From positions 372,001-436,000 of the forward strand of contig NZ_FYEE01000004.1 of the NCBI RefSeq assembly GCF_900187645.1: a stretch of 64,000 bases of DNA. The letters run 5' to 3'. Origin of the DNA: Pseudomonas sp. Irchel 3E20 (GTDB taxonomy: Bacteria; Pseudomonadota; Gammaproteobacteria; Pseudomonadales; Pseudomonadaceae). Each line of letters opens with the position of its first letter. Positions within the stretch are counted from its first letter, which is position 1. The notes beneath the pieces were generated by a model. That model did no database searches and was not told the origin of the DNA. It saw only the letters and a program-made list of their open reading frames with translations. Shown piece by piece: positions 43,081 through 52,095 of this stretch. A program made the translations under genes and the position numbers.

Positions 43081-43974
43081 ATGTCCCTGCAATCCCAAGA
43101 CATCATCAAACGCTCCGCCACCCACGTGCTGACCCCGGCGCCCCACGCCCGCGACCAGCAAATGGAAGTGGCCAAGCTGATCGACGTGAGCATCTGCATC
43201 GGCTGTAAGGCCTGCCAGGTGGCGTGCAACGAGTGGAACGACCTGCGCGACGAAGTCGGGCACAACGTCGGTGTCTACGACAACCCGGCCGACCTCTCGG
43301 CCGACACCTGGACCCTGATGCGCTTCGACGAAGTCGAGGATGAAAGCGGCAAGCTCGAATGGCTGATCCGCAAGGACGGCTGCATGCACTGCGCCGACCC
43401 GGGCTGCCTCAAGGCCTGCCCGCAACCGGGGGCGATCATCCAGTACGCCAACGGCATCGTCGATTTCCAGTCCGAGCACTGCATCGGCTGCGGCTACTGC
43501 ATCGCCGGGTGCCCGTTCGACGTGCCGCGCATCAACAAGAAGGACAACAAGGCCTACAAGTGCACCCTGTGCGTGGACCGCGTGGCGGTCGGCCAGGAGC
43601 CGGCGTGCGTCAAGACCTGCCCCACCGGCGCGATCAACTTCGGCAGCAAGCAAGACATGCAGCACCTGGCCGGCGAGCGCGTGGTGGAGTTGCAGGGCCG
43701 CGGCTTTGCCGGCGCCGGCCTGTATGACCCGCAAGGCGTGGGCGGCACCCACGTGATGTACGTGCTGCAACACGCCGACAAGCCGCACCTGTACCACAAG
43801 CTGCCCACCGACCCGCGTATCAGCACAGCGATCCAGGGCTGGAAAGGCTGGATGAAACCCCTGGCCGCCGCCGCGTTCTTCGCCACCCTCGGCGCGACGA
43901 TGTTCCACTACATCGCCACCGGGCCCAACGAAGTGGACGAGCAGGAAGAACACGAAGAGGACACCCTGGTATGA
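43081..43974 (+). CDS. fdnH: formate dehydrogenase-N iron-sulfur subunit
   Basis: A 297-residue four-cluster ferredoxin-like subunit that carries electrons from FdnG to the cytochrome b subunit. Cys groups: [44 protein letters not shown] and [22 protein letters not shown]-terminal transmembrane helix ([21 protein letters not shown]) anchors it; it travels with FdnG through Tat. Starts 12 bp after fdnG (GGAG in front) and overlaps fdnI by ATGA. Confidence 0.96.
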   Translation: MSLQSQDIIKRSATHVLTPAPHARDQQMEVAKLIDVSICIGCKACQVACNEWNDLRDEVGHNVGVYDNPADLSADTWTLMRFDEVEDESGKLEWLIRKDGCMHCADPGCLKACPQPGAIIQYANGIVDFQSEHCIGCGYCIAGCPFDVPRINKKDNKAYKCTLCVDRVAVGQEPACVKTCPTGAINFGSKQDMQHLAGERVVELQGRGFAGAGLYDPQGVGGTHVMYVLQHADKPHLYHKLPTDPRISTAIQGWKGWMKPLAAAAFFATLGATMFHYIATGPNEVDEQEEHEEDTLV

Positions 43975-44618
43975 ACAAGGACAAGATGATCCTGCGCACG
44001 CCGTTCCTGGAACGCGCCTGCCATTGGCTGATGGTGCTGTGCTTCATCGCGGTGGCCCTGTCGGGGCTGTCGTGGTTCTTCCCTTCGTTCAACGGCCTCA
44101 ACGCTGTGTTCGGCACGCCGCAACTGGCGCGCATCCTCCATCCGTTCTTCGGTGTGGCGGTGTTTTTGGCCCTGGTGTTCCTGTTTATCCGCTTCGTCAA
44201 CTACAACCTGCCCGAACCCGAGGACAAGCAGTGGTTCACCCACCTCGACCGGGTCATCAGCGCGCGCCACGACAAGCCCCTGCACATCGGCAAGTACAAC
44301 CCCGGGCAGAAGCTGTTGTTCTGGGGAATCATGGGCCTGATTAGCCTGCTGTTGCTCAGCGGCGTGGTGATCTGGCGGCCGTACTTCGCGCCGCTGTTCA
44401 GCATTCCGGTGATCCGCGTCGGCCTGTTCGTGCATGCCCTGGCCGGGTTGTCGCTGATCCTGCTGGTGATCGGCCACGCGTACCTGGCGTTCTGGGTCAA
44501 AGGCTCGATCCGCGGCATGGTCACCGGCTACGTCACCCGCAACTGGGCCAAGCAGCACCACGACCGCTGGTATCGCCAACTCAACGCCAAACAGCGCAAG
44601 GCGCGGGGCCCGAAATGA
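43971..44618 (+). CDS. fdnI: formate dehydrogenase-N cytochrome b556 subunit
   Basis: A 215-residue inner-membrane cytochrome with four TM segments ([74 protein letters not shown]) and heme-ligating histidines in CHWLM, HALAG and GHAYLAF. It passes electrons to the quinone pool. Length matches E. coli FdnI (217). It overlaps both fdnH and fdhE by 4 bp. Confidence 0.94.
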   Translation: MNKDKMILRTPFLERACHWLMVLCFIAVALSGLSWFFPSFNGLNAVFGTPQLARILHPFFGVAVFLALVFLFIRFVNYNLPEPEDKQWFTHLDRVISARHDKPLHIGKYNPGQKLLFWGIMGLISLLLLSGVVIWRPYFAPLFSIPVIRVGLFVHALAGLSLILLVIGHAYLAFWVKGSIRGMVTGYVTRNWAKQHHDRWYRQLNAKQRKARGPK

Positions 44619-45526
44619 ACAGCATCCACCTCACCCCCGTGCAGGAGCGCAGCCCCGGCATCGGCGAAATCACCGCGCTGCTGCTGCCCGAACTGGGCCT
44701 GCGCTACAGCCTGCGGGCCCAGCGCCTGCGCCACTTGGCGGCGGAGCATGCGATGGGCGACTACCTGCGCTTTGTCGCGCGCATCGCCGACGTGCAGCAG
44801 CAACTGCTCGACAGCGCACCGCTGCCCGCCGCCCTCAAGGCCTCCCTGGCTGCGCGCCTGGAGCATCCCGGCGCGCCCCTGGCCGGCAACGCCGACCTGA
44901 GCGAGCCCTACTGGCAAGAACTGCTGCGCCACCTGTGCGAAGCGCTGTACATCGACAGCTCGCCGACCATCCGCACCACCCTCGATGCCGTCACCGCGCT
45001 GGACGCCGCCGCCCTGCACGCCAAGGCCCAGGCCCTGCTGGCGGGGCGTTTCGCCGAGGTCGACAGCGGCCAGGCACTGTTTATCTGGGCGGCCCTGGCG
45101 CTGTACTTCACCCAACTGGCGGCGCATTTGCCGGCCTCGGCCAAGGCCTGTGTCGGCGAGCACCGCCAGCATTGCCCAGTGTGCGCCAGTACCCCGGTGG
45201 CCAGCCTGATAATGAGCGGCGCCCAGGCCGGCCTGCGCTACCTGCACTGCGGCCTGTGCGAGAGCCGCTGGCACATGGTGCGGGTCAAGTGCAGCAACTG
45301 CGAAGCCACCGGCAACCTCGACTACTGGAGCCTGGAGCAGCACAACGCCGCCGCCAAGGCCGAGAGTTGCGGCGACTGCCACAGCTACCTGAAGGTGTTC
45401 TACCCCGAGCACGACAGCGCCTTGGAGCTGGTGGCCGACGACCTGGCCAGCCTGGCCCTGGACGGCGAAGTCGAACGCCAGGGCTTTGCCCGCAGCGGCC
45501 TCAACCCGTTTTTGTTCCCCGGCTGA
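44615..45526 (+). CDS. fdhE: formate dehydrogenase accessory protein FdhE
   Basis: A 303-residue cytoplasmic rubredoxin-like protein that is needed to mature the exported formate dehydrogenase. Its C-terminal half has metal-binding CxxC pairs: HCPVCASTPVAS, LHCGLCESRWHMV, KCSNCEATGNLDYW and ESCGDCHSYLKVF. The N-terminal helical part ends with a hydrophobic strip LFIWAALALYFTQLAAHL. It starts inside the fdnI stop (ATGA), so the operon is translation-coupled to its end. No selA or selB follows, which agrees with the Cys form of FdnG. Confidence 0.95.
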   Translation: MNSIHLTPVQERSPGIGEITALLLPELGLRYSLRAQRLRHLAAEHAMGDYLRFVARIADVQQQLLDSAPLPAALKASLAARLEHPGAPLAGNADLSEPYWQELLRHLCEALYIDSSPTIRTTLDAVTALDAAALHAKAQALLAGRFAEVDSGQALFIWAALALYFTQLAAHLPASAKACVGEHRQHCPVCASTPVASLIMSGAQAGLRYLHCGLCESRWHMVRVKCSNCEATGNLDYWSLEQHNAAAKAESCGDCHSYLKVFYPEHDSALELVADDLASLALDGEVERQGFARSGLNPFLFPG

Positions 45527-45567
45527 AAAAAACCGCTGCGGCGTTTTGCCCCTTGCCCCCACGCAAC

Positions 45568-45594
45568 GCCGCGAGCGCTCTGGCTCGCGGCTTT
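45568..45594 (+). terminator. hairpin after fdhE
   Basis: GCCGCGAGC (45568-45576), loop GCTCTG, GCTCGCGGC (45583-45591), followed by TTT only. It lies 42 bp after fdhE; a weak T tract suggests partial termination. Confidence 0.7.
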
Positions 45595-45720
45595 GGCGCT
45601 GAGATCAAAAAGCCACCTTATGCGATTTAGGAATCAGCAAATTCTTTTATATTCCTTTAACGTTTTGCAACAGGCTGCAAGACTCGGCACCAGAATCATC
45701 CATTAAGTGTTGAGAACCCC

Positions 45721-46527
45721 ATGAAAAAATTGACTGCCCTCACCGCCCTCACCCTCGCCGTGCTGTCCGGCCTGGCCCACGCCGATCGCCTGGATGACAT
45801 CAAGAAATCCGGCGTACTGCGCGTGGCTTCGTTCGACAGCAACCCACCGTTCGGCTTTATCGACGCCAAAAGTAAGCAGATCGAAGGCCTGGACGTGGAC
45901 TACGCCAAGGCCATCGCCGACAAGCTCGGGGTGAAGCTGCAACTGCAACCGACCAACCCGGCCAACCGCGTGCCGTTGCTGGTGGCCAACAAGGTCGACC
46001 TGGTGCTGGCCAACTTCACCATCACCCCCGAGCGCGCCGAGCAGGTCAACTTCAGCATTCCGTACTTCAGCTCCGGCCAGCAGTTCATCGTCAAGAAAGG
46101 CACCCTCAAGTCCCCTGAAGACCTGAACAAATGGCGCGTCGGCGTAGACAAAGGCACCGTCAACGAAGGCGTGCTGCGCGACAAGTTCCCCGGCGCCAAA
46201 GTGATCGCCTATGACGACACCCCGTTCGCCTTCACCGCCCTGCGCAACGGCAACGTGCAAGCCATTACCCAAGACGGCCCGAAACTCATCGGCCTGCTGG
46301 CCAACGTGCCGGACAAGGACAAGTACGAAGTACCGCCGTTCACCATCTCCAACGACCTGATCGGCGTGGGCGTGCCCAAGGGCGAAACCGCCCTGACCGA
46401 AGTGGTCAACCAGACCCTGCTGGAGCTGGAAAGCAAAGGCCAGGCGCAGAAGATCTACGACACCTGGTTCGGCCCCGACACCAAGACCCCGCTGACCCGC
46501 CTCTACAAGATCGGCGACAAGAGCTGA
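45721..46527 (+). CDS. polar amino-acid ABC transporter substrate-binding protein
   Basis: A 268-residue periplasmic binding protein (SBP family 3). Signal peptide KKLTALTALTLAVLSGLAHA; the mature start is DRLDDIKKSGVLRVASFDSNPPFGFID. Ligand-site segments are GLDVDYAKAIADKLGVKLQL, LVANFTITPERAEQVNFS-type (here LVLANFTITPERAEQVNFS) and VGVDKGTVNEGVLR. Ligand not determinable; polar amino acids or cystine are possible. The upstream 100 bp is AT-rich (tctttatattcctttaac type), a feature of sulfur-starvation genes in pseudomonads, but this is weak. GAGAA precedes the ATG. An intrinsic terminator separates it from the permease genes. Confidence 0.92.
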   Translation: MKKLTALTALTLAVLSGLAHADRLDDIKKSGVLRVASFDSNPPFGFIDAKSKQIEGLDVDYAKAIADKLGVKLQLQPTNPANRVPLLVANKVDLVLANFTITPERAEQVNFSIPYFSSGQQFIVKKGTLKSPEDLNKWRVGVDKGTVNEGVLRDKFPGAKVIAYDDTPFAFTALRNGNVQAITQDGPKLIGLLANVPDKDKYEVPPFTISNDLIGVGVPKGETALTEVVNQTLLELESKGQAQKIYDTWFGPDTKTPLTRLYKIGDKS

Positions 46528-46554
46528 GCCCAGCGCTGTGTAATGCCACCAACA

Positions 46555-46586
46555 GCCCGCAGCGGATCACCGCGCGGGCGTTTTTG
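46555..46586 (+). terminator. intercistronic terminator between binding protein and permeases
   Basis: GCCCGC-A-GCGG (46555-46565), loop ATCA, CCGC-GCGGGC (46570-46579), with GTTTTTG after it. One unpaired A in the stem. Partial termination here would keep binding-protein mRNA in excess over permease mRNA. Confidence 0.8.
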
Positions 46587-46593
46587 ATTCTGC

Positions 46594-47337
46594 ATGGACA
46601 CTGCTTTGATGTTCGGTGAACTGCTCGGCCCGCAATACCTGCACTGGTTGTTCGATGGATTTGTCCTGACCCTGGCCCTGAGCGCCGTGGTTTGCCTGGT
46701 GGCCACAGCCCTGGGTTTCGTGGTCTGCCTGGCGCGCCTGTCGCCCTCGCGGCTGCTGGCCTGGCCGGCCCACGCCTACCTGGCGCTGTTTCGCAATACG
46801 CCGCTGCTGGTGCAGCTGTTTTTCTGGTACTTCGGCGTCAGCGCCCTGCTGCCCGAAGCCCTGGTGATGTGGTTGAACATGCCCCACGAGATCAGCCTCG
46901 CGGGCTGGGTCATCGGTTGGCCGTCCTTTGAGTTCATCGCCGGTTTCTGGGGCCTGACGCTCTACACCGCGGCTTTTATCGCCGAAGAATTCCGTGCCGG
47001 CATCGCCTCGGTACGCACCCAGCAGCGCGAGGCCGGGTTCGCCCTGGGCCTGCGCAGCGCCCAGGTGTGGCTGTACGTGGTGTTGCCGCAAGCCTTGCGC
47101 ACCGCATTCGGGCCGCTGTTGGGGCAGTACATGAACGCATTGAAGAACTCGTCCCTGACCATGGCCATCGGCTTGGCCGAGTTGTCCTACGCCTCGCGCC
47201 AGGTCGAAACCGAAACCTTCAAGACCTTCCAGGCCTTCGGCTTCGCCACCCTGCTCTACGTGCTCAGCATTGCCCTGATCGAAGCCATCGGGCAGTGGGT
47301 GCAGCACAGCAAGCGCTATCGCCAGGGAGCGGCTTGA
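46594..47337 (+). CDS. amino-acid ABC transporter permease (1)
   Basis: A 247-residue permease of the HisMQ family. TM segments include FDGFVLTLALSAVVCLVATALGFVVCLA and TLLYVLSIALIEAIGQWV. The His/Glu/Gln/Arg permease signature is LFRNTPLLVQLFFWYFG, and the EAA loop lies in RTQQREAGFALGLRSAQVWLYVVLPQALR. ATG 46594 has no clear binding site; Met6 at 46609 is an alternative. It follows the terminator after the binding-protein gene and precedes the second permease by 3 bp. Confidence 0.9.
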   Translation: MDTALMFGELLGPQYLHWLFDGFVLTLALSAVVCLVATALGFVVCLARLSPSRLLAWPAHAYLALFRNTPLLVQLFFWYFGVSALLPEALVMWLNMPHEISLAGWVIGWPSFEFIAGFWGLTLYTAAFIAEEFRAGIASVRTQQREAGFALGLRSAQVWLYVVLPQALRTAFGPLLGQYMNALKNSSLTMAIGLAELSYASRQVETETFKTFQAFGFATLLYVLSIALIEAIGQWVQHSKRYRQGAA

Positions 47338-47340
47338 GCC

Positions 47341-48024
47341 ATGGACTTTTCCGTCATTAGCGACAACCTCGACTACTTCCTGATCGGCGCCTACCCCAAC
47401 GGCCCCCTTGGCGGCGCAGCGCTGACCCTGGTGCTGAGCCTGCTGTCCGGCACCATCGCCGCCGCCCTGGGCCTGGCCTTGGGCTTGGGCCTGACCCTGC
47501 TCAAAGGCTGGCCCCGGGGCGTGTTGCTGGCGGTGCTGGGCTTTTTACGGGCGATCCCGGTGCTGATGCTGATTTTCTGGAGCTACTTCCTCCTGCCCAT
47601 CGTCTTCAAGGTGGACGTACCGGCCCTGGCCACGGTGGTCTGCGCCCTGTCGCTGATCGGTGGGGCCTACCTGGCGCACTCGGTGCACGCCGGCATCCAG
47701 AGCCTGCCCACAGGCCAATGGGCCGCCGCCCGCGCCCTGGGCATGCAGCCTTGGCAGGTGCTGCGCCTGATAATCCTGCCCCAGGCCCTGCCGATCATGC
47801 TGCCCTCGTTCCTCAACCAGTGGATCAGCCTTATCAAGGACACCTCCCTGGCCTACGTCATTGGAGTGGGTGAGTTGTCGTTCGTCGCCACCCAGGTCAG
47901 CAACCGGGTCATGGTCCATCCCACGGAGATCTTCCTGTTCGTGGCCCTGGTGTACTTCCTGTTCTGCGCCAGCCTCGACCTGGCCGCCAACTGGCTGACC
48001 CGCAAACCCACCCGCGCGTCGTAG
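47341..48024 (+). CDS. amino-acid ABC transporter permease (2)
   Basis: A 227-residue second HisMQ-type permease. It contains GAALTLVLSLLSGTIAAALGLALGLGLTLL, the family signature FLRAIPVLMLIFWSYFLLP, the EAA loop LPTGQWAAARALGMQPWQVLRLIILPQALP and KDTSLAYVIGVGELSFVATQV. It pairs with the upstream permease. No ATPase gene follows; instead REP-based tandem repeats and an opposing receptor gene do. The ATPase must be encoded elsewhere or be shared with another importer. Confidence 0.9.
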   Translation: MDFSVISDNLDYFLIGAYPNGPLGGAALTLVLSLLSGTIAAALGLALGLGLTLLKGWPRGVLLAVLGFLRAIPVLMLIFWSYFLLPIVFKVDVPALATVVCALSLIGGAYLAHSVHAGIQSLPTGQWAAARALGMQPWQVLRLIILPQALPIMLPSFLNQWISLIKDTSLAYVIGVGELSFVATQVSNRVMVHPTEIFLFVALVYFLFCASLDLAANWLTRKPTRAS

Positions 48025-48099
48025 CAAGCGGAGCACCGCCCGGCCCGCTCCCACAGCGGAGCGGCGGGCCAGCCAGCATAAGTGATCGACACCAGAGTG

Positions 48100-48535
48100 G
48101 GAGCGAGCCTGCTCGCGATGGCGGTATTCCAGCCACGATAACTGCATGGCCTGAACCGGCCTGATCGCAGGTAAGGCCCGCTCCCACCGTTGGAATGGTG
48201 GGTGTTCCTCTGTAGGAGCGAGCCTGCTCGCGATGGCGGTATTCCAGCCACGATAACTGCATGGCCTGGACCGGCCTCATCGCGGGCAGGGCCCGCTCCC
48301 ACCGTTGGAATGGTGGGTGTTCCTCTGTAGGAGCGAGCCTGCTCGCGATGGCGGTATTCCAGCCTCGATAACTGCATGGCCTGAACTGCCCTCATCGCGG
48401 GCAGGGCCCGCTCCCACCGTTGGAATGGTGGGTGTTCCTCTGTAGGAGCGAGCCTGCTCGCGATGGCGGTATTCCAGCCTCGATAACAGCATGGCCTGGA
48501 CCGGCCTCATCGCGGGCGAGGCCCGTTCCCACAGG
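48100..48535. repeat. four tandem 115-bp units made of REP pairs
   Basis: The unit start gagcgagcctgctcgcgatg occurs at 48101, 48216, 48331 and 48446: an exact 115-bp period. Each unit is a REP, a spacer (tattccagcc..cgataac.gcatggcctg), an inverted REP (catcgcgggcagggcccgct type) and a linker with its own hairpin (CCCACC-gttggaat-GGTGGG). Copies differ by few substitutions; the last one diverges after its second REP. Since 115 is not divisible by 3, open frames on the - strand through it are by-products. Confidence 0.92.
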
Positions 48536-48544
48536 GGATGGGGC

Positions 48545-51031
48545 TTAGAACGCGGCCTTGACCGACACCATGAAGTTGCGCGGTTCGCCGTAGAAGTTGC
48601 CGAAGTTCTCCGTGCCGATGGTGGCGTAGTAGCGCTTATCGAACAGGTTGTTGCCGTTCAGCGCCAGCGACCAGGTGTCGTCGATGCGGTAGCCGATGCG
48701 CCCGTTCCAGATGGCGTAGCCGGCCTGGTTGAACTTCTGACCGGTGGCCGGCGAGGCACGGAAGTTGTCGCTTTGCGCGTTCACGCCGGCGCCGAGGGTG
48801 AAGCGCTCCAGCGACCCGCCCAGGCTGTAGTCGCCCCACAGGCGCAGCATGTGCCGGGGCACGTAGGTGTTGAAAGCCACGCCGTTTTTCGTGGTGTCGA
48901 TGTCGTCCAGGGTCTTGGTTTGGGTGTAGGTGTAGCCGGCCAGCAGTTGCAGGCGTTCGAGCACCTGGCCGCTGACTTCGGCTTCAAAGCCCTGGGCGCG
49001 GACTTTGCCGGCGTTGAGGTAGCAGTAACCGTCCGGGGTGGCGCAGTCGGAGGAGGCGTAGTCGGTTTGCGCCTGGTCTTTGCGCAGGGTGCGGAACAGG
49101 TTCACCGAGCTGTTCAGGCGCCCGTCCAGCCACTCGCCCTTGATCCCCAACTCATAGCTCTGCCCCACCATCGGTTTGAGGGAGGCGCCGCTGTCGCTGC
49201 GCAAATTGCCCTGCGGGGTAAAGATGTCGGAGTAGCTGGCGTAAGCCGTGAGGTGCTCGTTGAGGTCCAGCAGCACCCCGGCGAACGGCGTGACCTGGCC
49301 GGTTTCCGTGCTGTTGGACACTTCACGGGTTTGCGAGCGCAAGTAGAACGAGTCGGTGTCGGATTTGTACCAACTGACCCGGCTGCCGACGATCAGGGTC
49401 AGCGGGTCGGCCAGTTTCAGGCGCAGGGTGGAATACGCCCCGTACTGCTTGGTCAGCGAATCCACCGGGCCACCGCGGGTGGAGTTTTTGGTGAAGTAAT
49501 CATCGCTGGGCTCGATGATGTTTTTGTCCGGGTGCAACACGTTCTGGTTCTGCGGCACGAAGGCCACGGAGTAGAAGTCGTCCTTGTGGGAACGGCTGGC
49601 GTTGACTCCCACGGTCAGTTCGTGTTGCTGGCCCAGGGCATCGAATTTGCCGTCCAGGTAGGCGTCGAAGCCGTAGTCGACCTGGTCGTAGTCATAGAAG
49701 CTGCCGAGCATGCGGGTTTCGTTGACGCCCGGGGTCACCGCGCCTGAGGCGAAGGCGTATTTGATGTCTTGGGTGTTCTTGGTGTACACGCCGGCCACTT
49801 TGAGCGCCCAGTCGTCGTTGAGCTGATGCTTGATGTCGCCGAACGCCGTGGTGCGTTTGCTGCGCCAGTTGTTCCACGCCGGGTCCAGGCAGGTGGAGCG
49901 GCGCAGCTTGAGGTCGCTGCCGTCCTTGTAGCGCGGCAGGCCGCCCCAGCACGGGGTGGCGTCGAGGTCTTCATAGGCCAGGCCGACGCCCAGGGTGGTG
50001 TCGGGGCTCAGGTCCAAATCCAGGGCGCCGTAGTAGGTCTGGTCGCGGCGCTCGGCGTTGTCGTAGAAGTAGCGCCGCGACTGCTCGGCCACCACCGCCC
50101 GGCCGCGCACGGTGCCGGCGTCGTTGAGGGGGCCGCCGGTGTCGACCTGGCCACGGTAGTTGTCCCAGGTGCCGCCACTGAGCGACAGCTCGGTGTGGGC
50201 GCTGCTCTGCCCGCGCTTGCGCACAAAGTTGACCGCGCCCGAGGTGCCGCCCGCGCCTTTCATCATGCCCGCTGCGCCGCGCAGCACTTCCACGCGGTCG
50301 AAGTAGGCCATGTCGCTGCTGAAGCTGTCGGCCTGTACGTAGTTGTTGCCCATGTCCAGGGGCACGCCGTCGTACTGGTACTGGCCGAGCATCTGGAAGC
50401 CACGGGAGTAGAAGTATTTGCCGCCCATGGGCGAGTCGTAGACGGTGATGCCGGGGACTTTTTCCATCACCTGGTCGATGGTGGTCAGGTTCTGGTCGTC
50501 AAGCATCTTGCGGGTCATGACGGTGAGGGACTGGGGCGTGTCCTTGAGGCTGTGGGCGCCCTTGCCGATGGTCACCGCGCCCGTGGTGTAGGAGCCGCTG
50601 TTCTCGGTGGTGGCCCCCAGTTGCTCGGCGGAAATGGTGGTGGCCCCCAGTTCCAGGGCCGCGCCGTCGGCCGCCACCGCCCGCAGCACGTAGCTGCCGT
50701 TGCTTTGCGCCTCGGCCTGCAAGCCGCTGCCCTGCAGGATGCGGGCAAAACCTTCGGCAACGCCGTAGGCGCCCCGCAGCCCGGCCGAGCGGCGGCCCTC
50801 GGTGTGGCGGGCGTCGAACGACAGCGCCACCCCGGCGGCACTGGCAAAACGGCTGAGCACTTCGGCCAGGCTGCCAGCGCCCACCTCGAACGTACGCGCC
50901 GCACCCTGCTCCTGGGCGACCTGGGCCGCCGCCGGCAAGGCCAACCCGGTGCTGCCCACCACCATGCCCAACAGCGCGATCTTGACCCCGTGGGCCAAGC
51001 GCCCCGCCCGCGGTTTTTGAATATGAGACAT
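48545..51031 (-). CDS. TonB-dependent siderophore receptor with STN signalling domain
   Basis: An 828-residue receptor started at ATG 51031 (MSHIQKPRAGRLAHG), with GAAGG in front. After the signal (KIALLGMVVGSTGLALPAAAQ) comes an STN domain (FEVGAGSLAEVLSRFASAAG to NGSYVLRAV), the TonB box region, then the plug (KDTPQSLTVMTRKMLDDQ, YFYSRGFQMLGQYQYDG, FDRVEVLRGAAGMMKGAGG). The barrel ends LNGNNLFDKRYY...PRNFMVSVKAAF with terminal Phe. The STN domain couples siderophore binding to the FecR/FecI pair encoded just upstream. It belongs to the FpvA/FoxA/FiuA class; the siderophore is not identifiable. A 105-bp gap to fecR may hold a FecI-dependent promoter (GAAAAT on the - strand at 51123-51118). 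Confidence 0.93.
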   Translation of the reverse strand: MSHIQKPRAGRLAHGVKIALLGMVVGSTGLALPAAAQVAQEQGAARTFEVGAGSLAEVLSRFASAAGVALSFDARHTEGRRSAGLRGAYGVAEGFARILQGSGLQAEAQSNGSYVLRAVAADGAALELGATTISAEQLGATTENSGSYTTGAVTIGKGAHSLKDTPQSLTVMTRKMLDDQNLTTIDQVMEKVPGITVYDSPMGGKYFYSRGFQMLGQYQYDGVPLDMGNNYVQADSFSSDMAYFDRVEVLRGAAGMMKGAGGTSGAVNFVRKRGQSSAHTELSLSGGTWDNYRGQVDTGGPLNDAGTVRGRAVVAEQSRRYFYDNAERRDQTYYGALDLDLSPDTTLGVGLAYEDLDATPCWGGLPRYKDGSDLKLRRSTCLDPAWNNWRSKRTTAFGDIKHQLNDDWALKVAGVYTKNTQDIKYAFASGAVTPGVNETRMLGSFYDYDQVDYGFDAYLDGKFDALGQQHELTVGVNASRSHKDDFYSVAFVPQNQNVLHPDKNIIEPSDDYFTKNSTRGGPVDSLTKQYGAYSTLRLKLADPLTLIVGSRVSWYKSDTDSFYLRSQTREVSNSTETGQVTPFAGVLLDLNEHLTAYASYSDIFTPQGNLRSDSGASLKPMVGQSYELGIKGEWLDGRLNSSVNLFRTLRKDQAQTDYASSDCATPDGYCYLNAGKVRAQGFEAEVSGQVLERLQLLAGYTYTQTKTLDDIDTTKNGVAFNTYVPRHMLRLWGDYSLGGSLERFTLGAGVNAQSDNFRASPATGQKFNQAGYAIWNGRIGYRIDDTWSLALNGNNLFDKRYYATIGTENFGNFYGEPRNFMVSVKAAF

Positions 51032-51135
51032 GCGTGCCCTTCCCCGATAACGATTATTAAACTCACTGGGGGATAAGCCGAGCGATGGGCGGTAAAAGTG
51101 CAAAGGCCGCAAAAAAATTTTCAGCCACCCGTTAC

Positions 51136-52095
51136 TCAGGCGCTAACGCTGACCCAATAGCGGGTGTAGCGCGTGATCTTCAGGCCAAAGGCGCTGTGCA
51201 GCGCGGCCAGGGCCAGGTCGGTGTCGTCCAGCGGGAACGCGCCAGAGACTTTGAGCCCGGCAATCGCCGGGTCGCAGCGCAACACGCCCACCCGGTAACG
51301 CGCCAGTTCGGCCAGCAACTCGCCCAAGGGCCGGTCGATGGCAATCAGGCTGCCCTGCTGCCAGGCGCCCACCGACGCATCGTTGGCCCGCACCGGCCCC
51401 AACCCCTGCGCTTGCAGGGCCACCCGTTGCCCCGCTTCCAGGCGCAGCGCCGTACGCTGCCCCGCCAGGCTGACTTGCACGGCTTTGTCCAACACCGCCA
51501 CTTCACCGCCCACGCCCTCGGCGCGCACGATAAACCGCGTGCCCAGGGCCAGCACGCGGCCCTGGCGGGTCTCGACGCGAAACGGCCGGCGCAGCGGGTC
51601 GGCGGCGGTGCTGACAAGGATTTCCCCGGCCAGCAGGTGCAACAAGCGCTGCTGGCCATCGAAGCGCACATTGACCGAGGTATTGGTGTTAAGCAGCAGC
51701 GAGCTGCCGTCCGCCAGGCGCACTTCGCGGCGCTCGCCGACGGCGGTGTGGTAATCGGCAAAGCGCTGTTGCGACGCCTCGCTGCGCCAGCCCAGCCAAC
51801 CCACGGAGCCAGCCGACGCCAGCACCAGCACACTGCGCAGCACCTGGCGGCGCGAGCGCTCGGCCCCGCGCAGGGCTGGCGCCGCCAACTTGCCCGGCAC
51901 CCCGGCCAGTTGCTCGCGCACCGATTCCATGCGCTGCCAGGCCTGTTCGTGCAGCGGGTCGGCGCCGCGCCAACGGTGCCAGGCCTGCTGGTCTTCGGCC
52001 GTGGCAGTGCCGGACTCCAAGCGCGCGAACCACTGCGCCGCGGCACTCAGGGCGGCCAGTTCGGCGGCGGGCAAAGACGACAACAAACGGCTCAT
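51136..52095 (-). CDS. FecR-type anti-sigma / signal transducer
   Basis: A 319-residue inner-membrane regulator starting at ATG 52095 (MSRLLSSLPAAELAAL). The N-terminal cytoplasmic domain (AAAQWFARLESGTATAEDQQAWHRW) binds the sigma factor; one TM helix follows (VLRSVLVLASAGSVGWLGW). The periplasmic FecR domain has YHTAVGERREVRLADGSSLLLN, and the C-terminal STN-like end reads DTDLALAALHSAFGLKITRY. It receives the signal from the receptor's STN domain and releases FecI. Overlaps the sigma-factor stop by ATGA. Confidence 0.92.
   Translation of the reverse strand: MSRLLSSLPAAELAALSAAAQWFARLESGTATAEDQQAWHRWRGADPLHEQAWQRMESVREQLAGVPGKLAAPALRGAERSRRQVLRSVLVLASAGSVGWLGWRSEASQQRFADYHTAVGERREVRLADGSSLLLNTNTSVNVRFDGQQRLLHLLAGEILVSTAADPLRRPFRVETRQGRVLALGTRFIVRAEGVGGEVAVLDKAVQVSLAGQRTALRLEAGQRVALQAQGLGPVRANDASVGAWQQGSLIAIDRPLGELLAELARYRVGVLRCDPAIAGLKVSGAFPLDDTDLALAALHSAFGLKITRYTRYWVSVSA

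Noticed and set aside
47853..48510. Repetitive - strand proteins with RPVQAMQLS..LEYRHREQ units
   Set aside because: They arise from translating the 115-bp REP array; since the period is not a multiple of three, the same DNA is open in three frames. No start signals.
48100..48535. CRISPR array
   Set aside because: Units are 115 bp, tandem and without unique spacers, and consist of REP sequences; no cas genes nearby.
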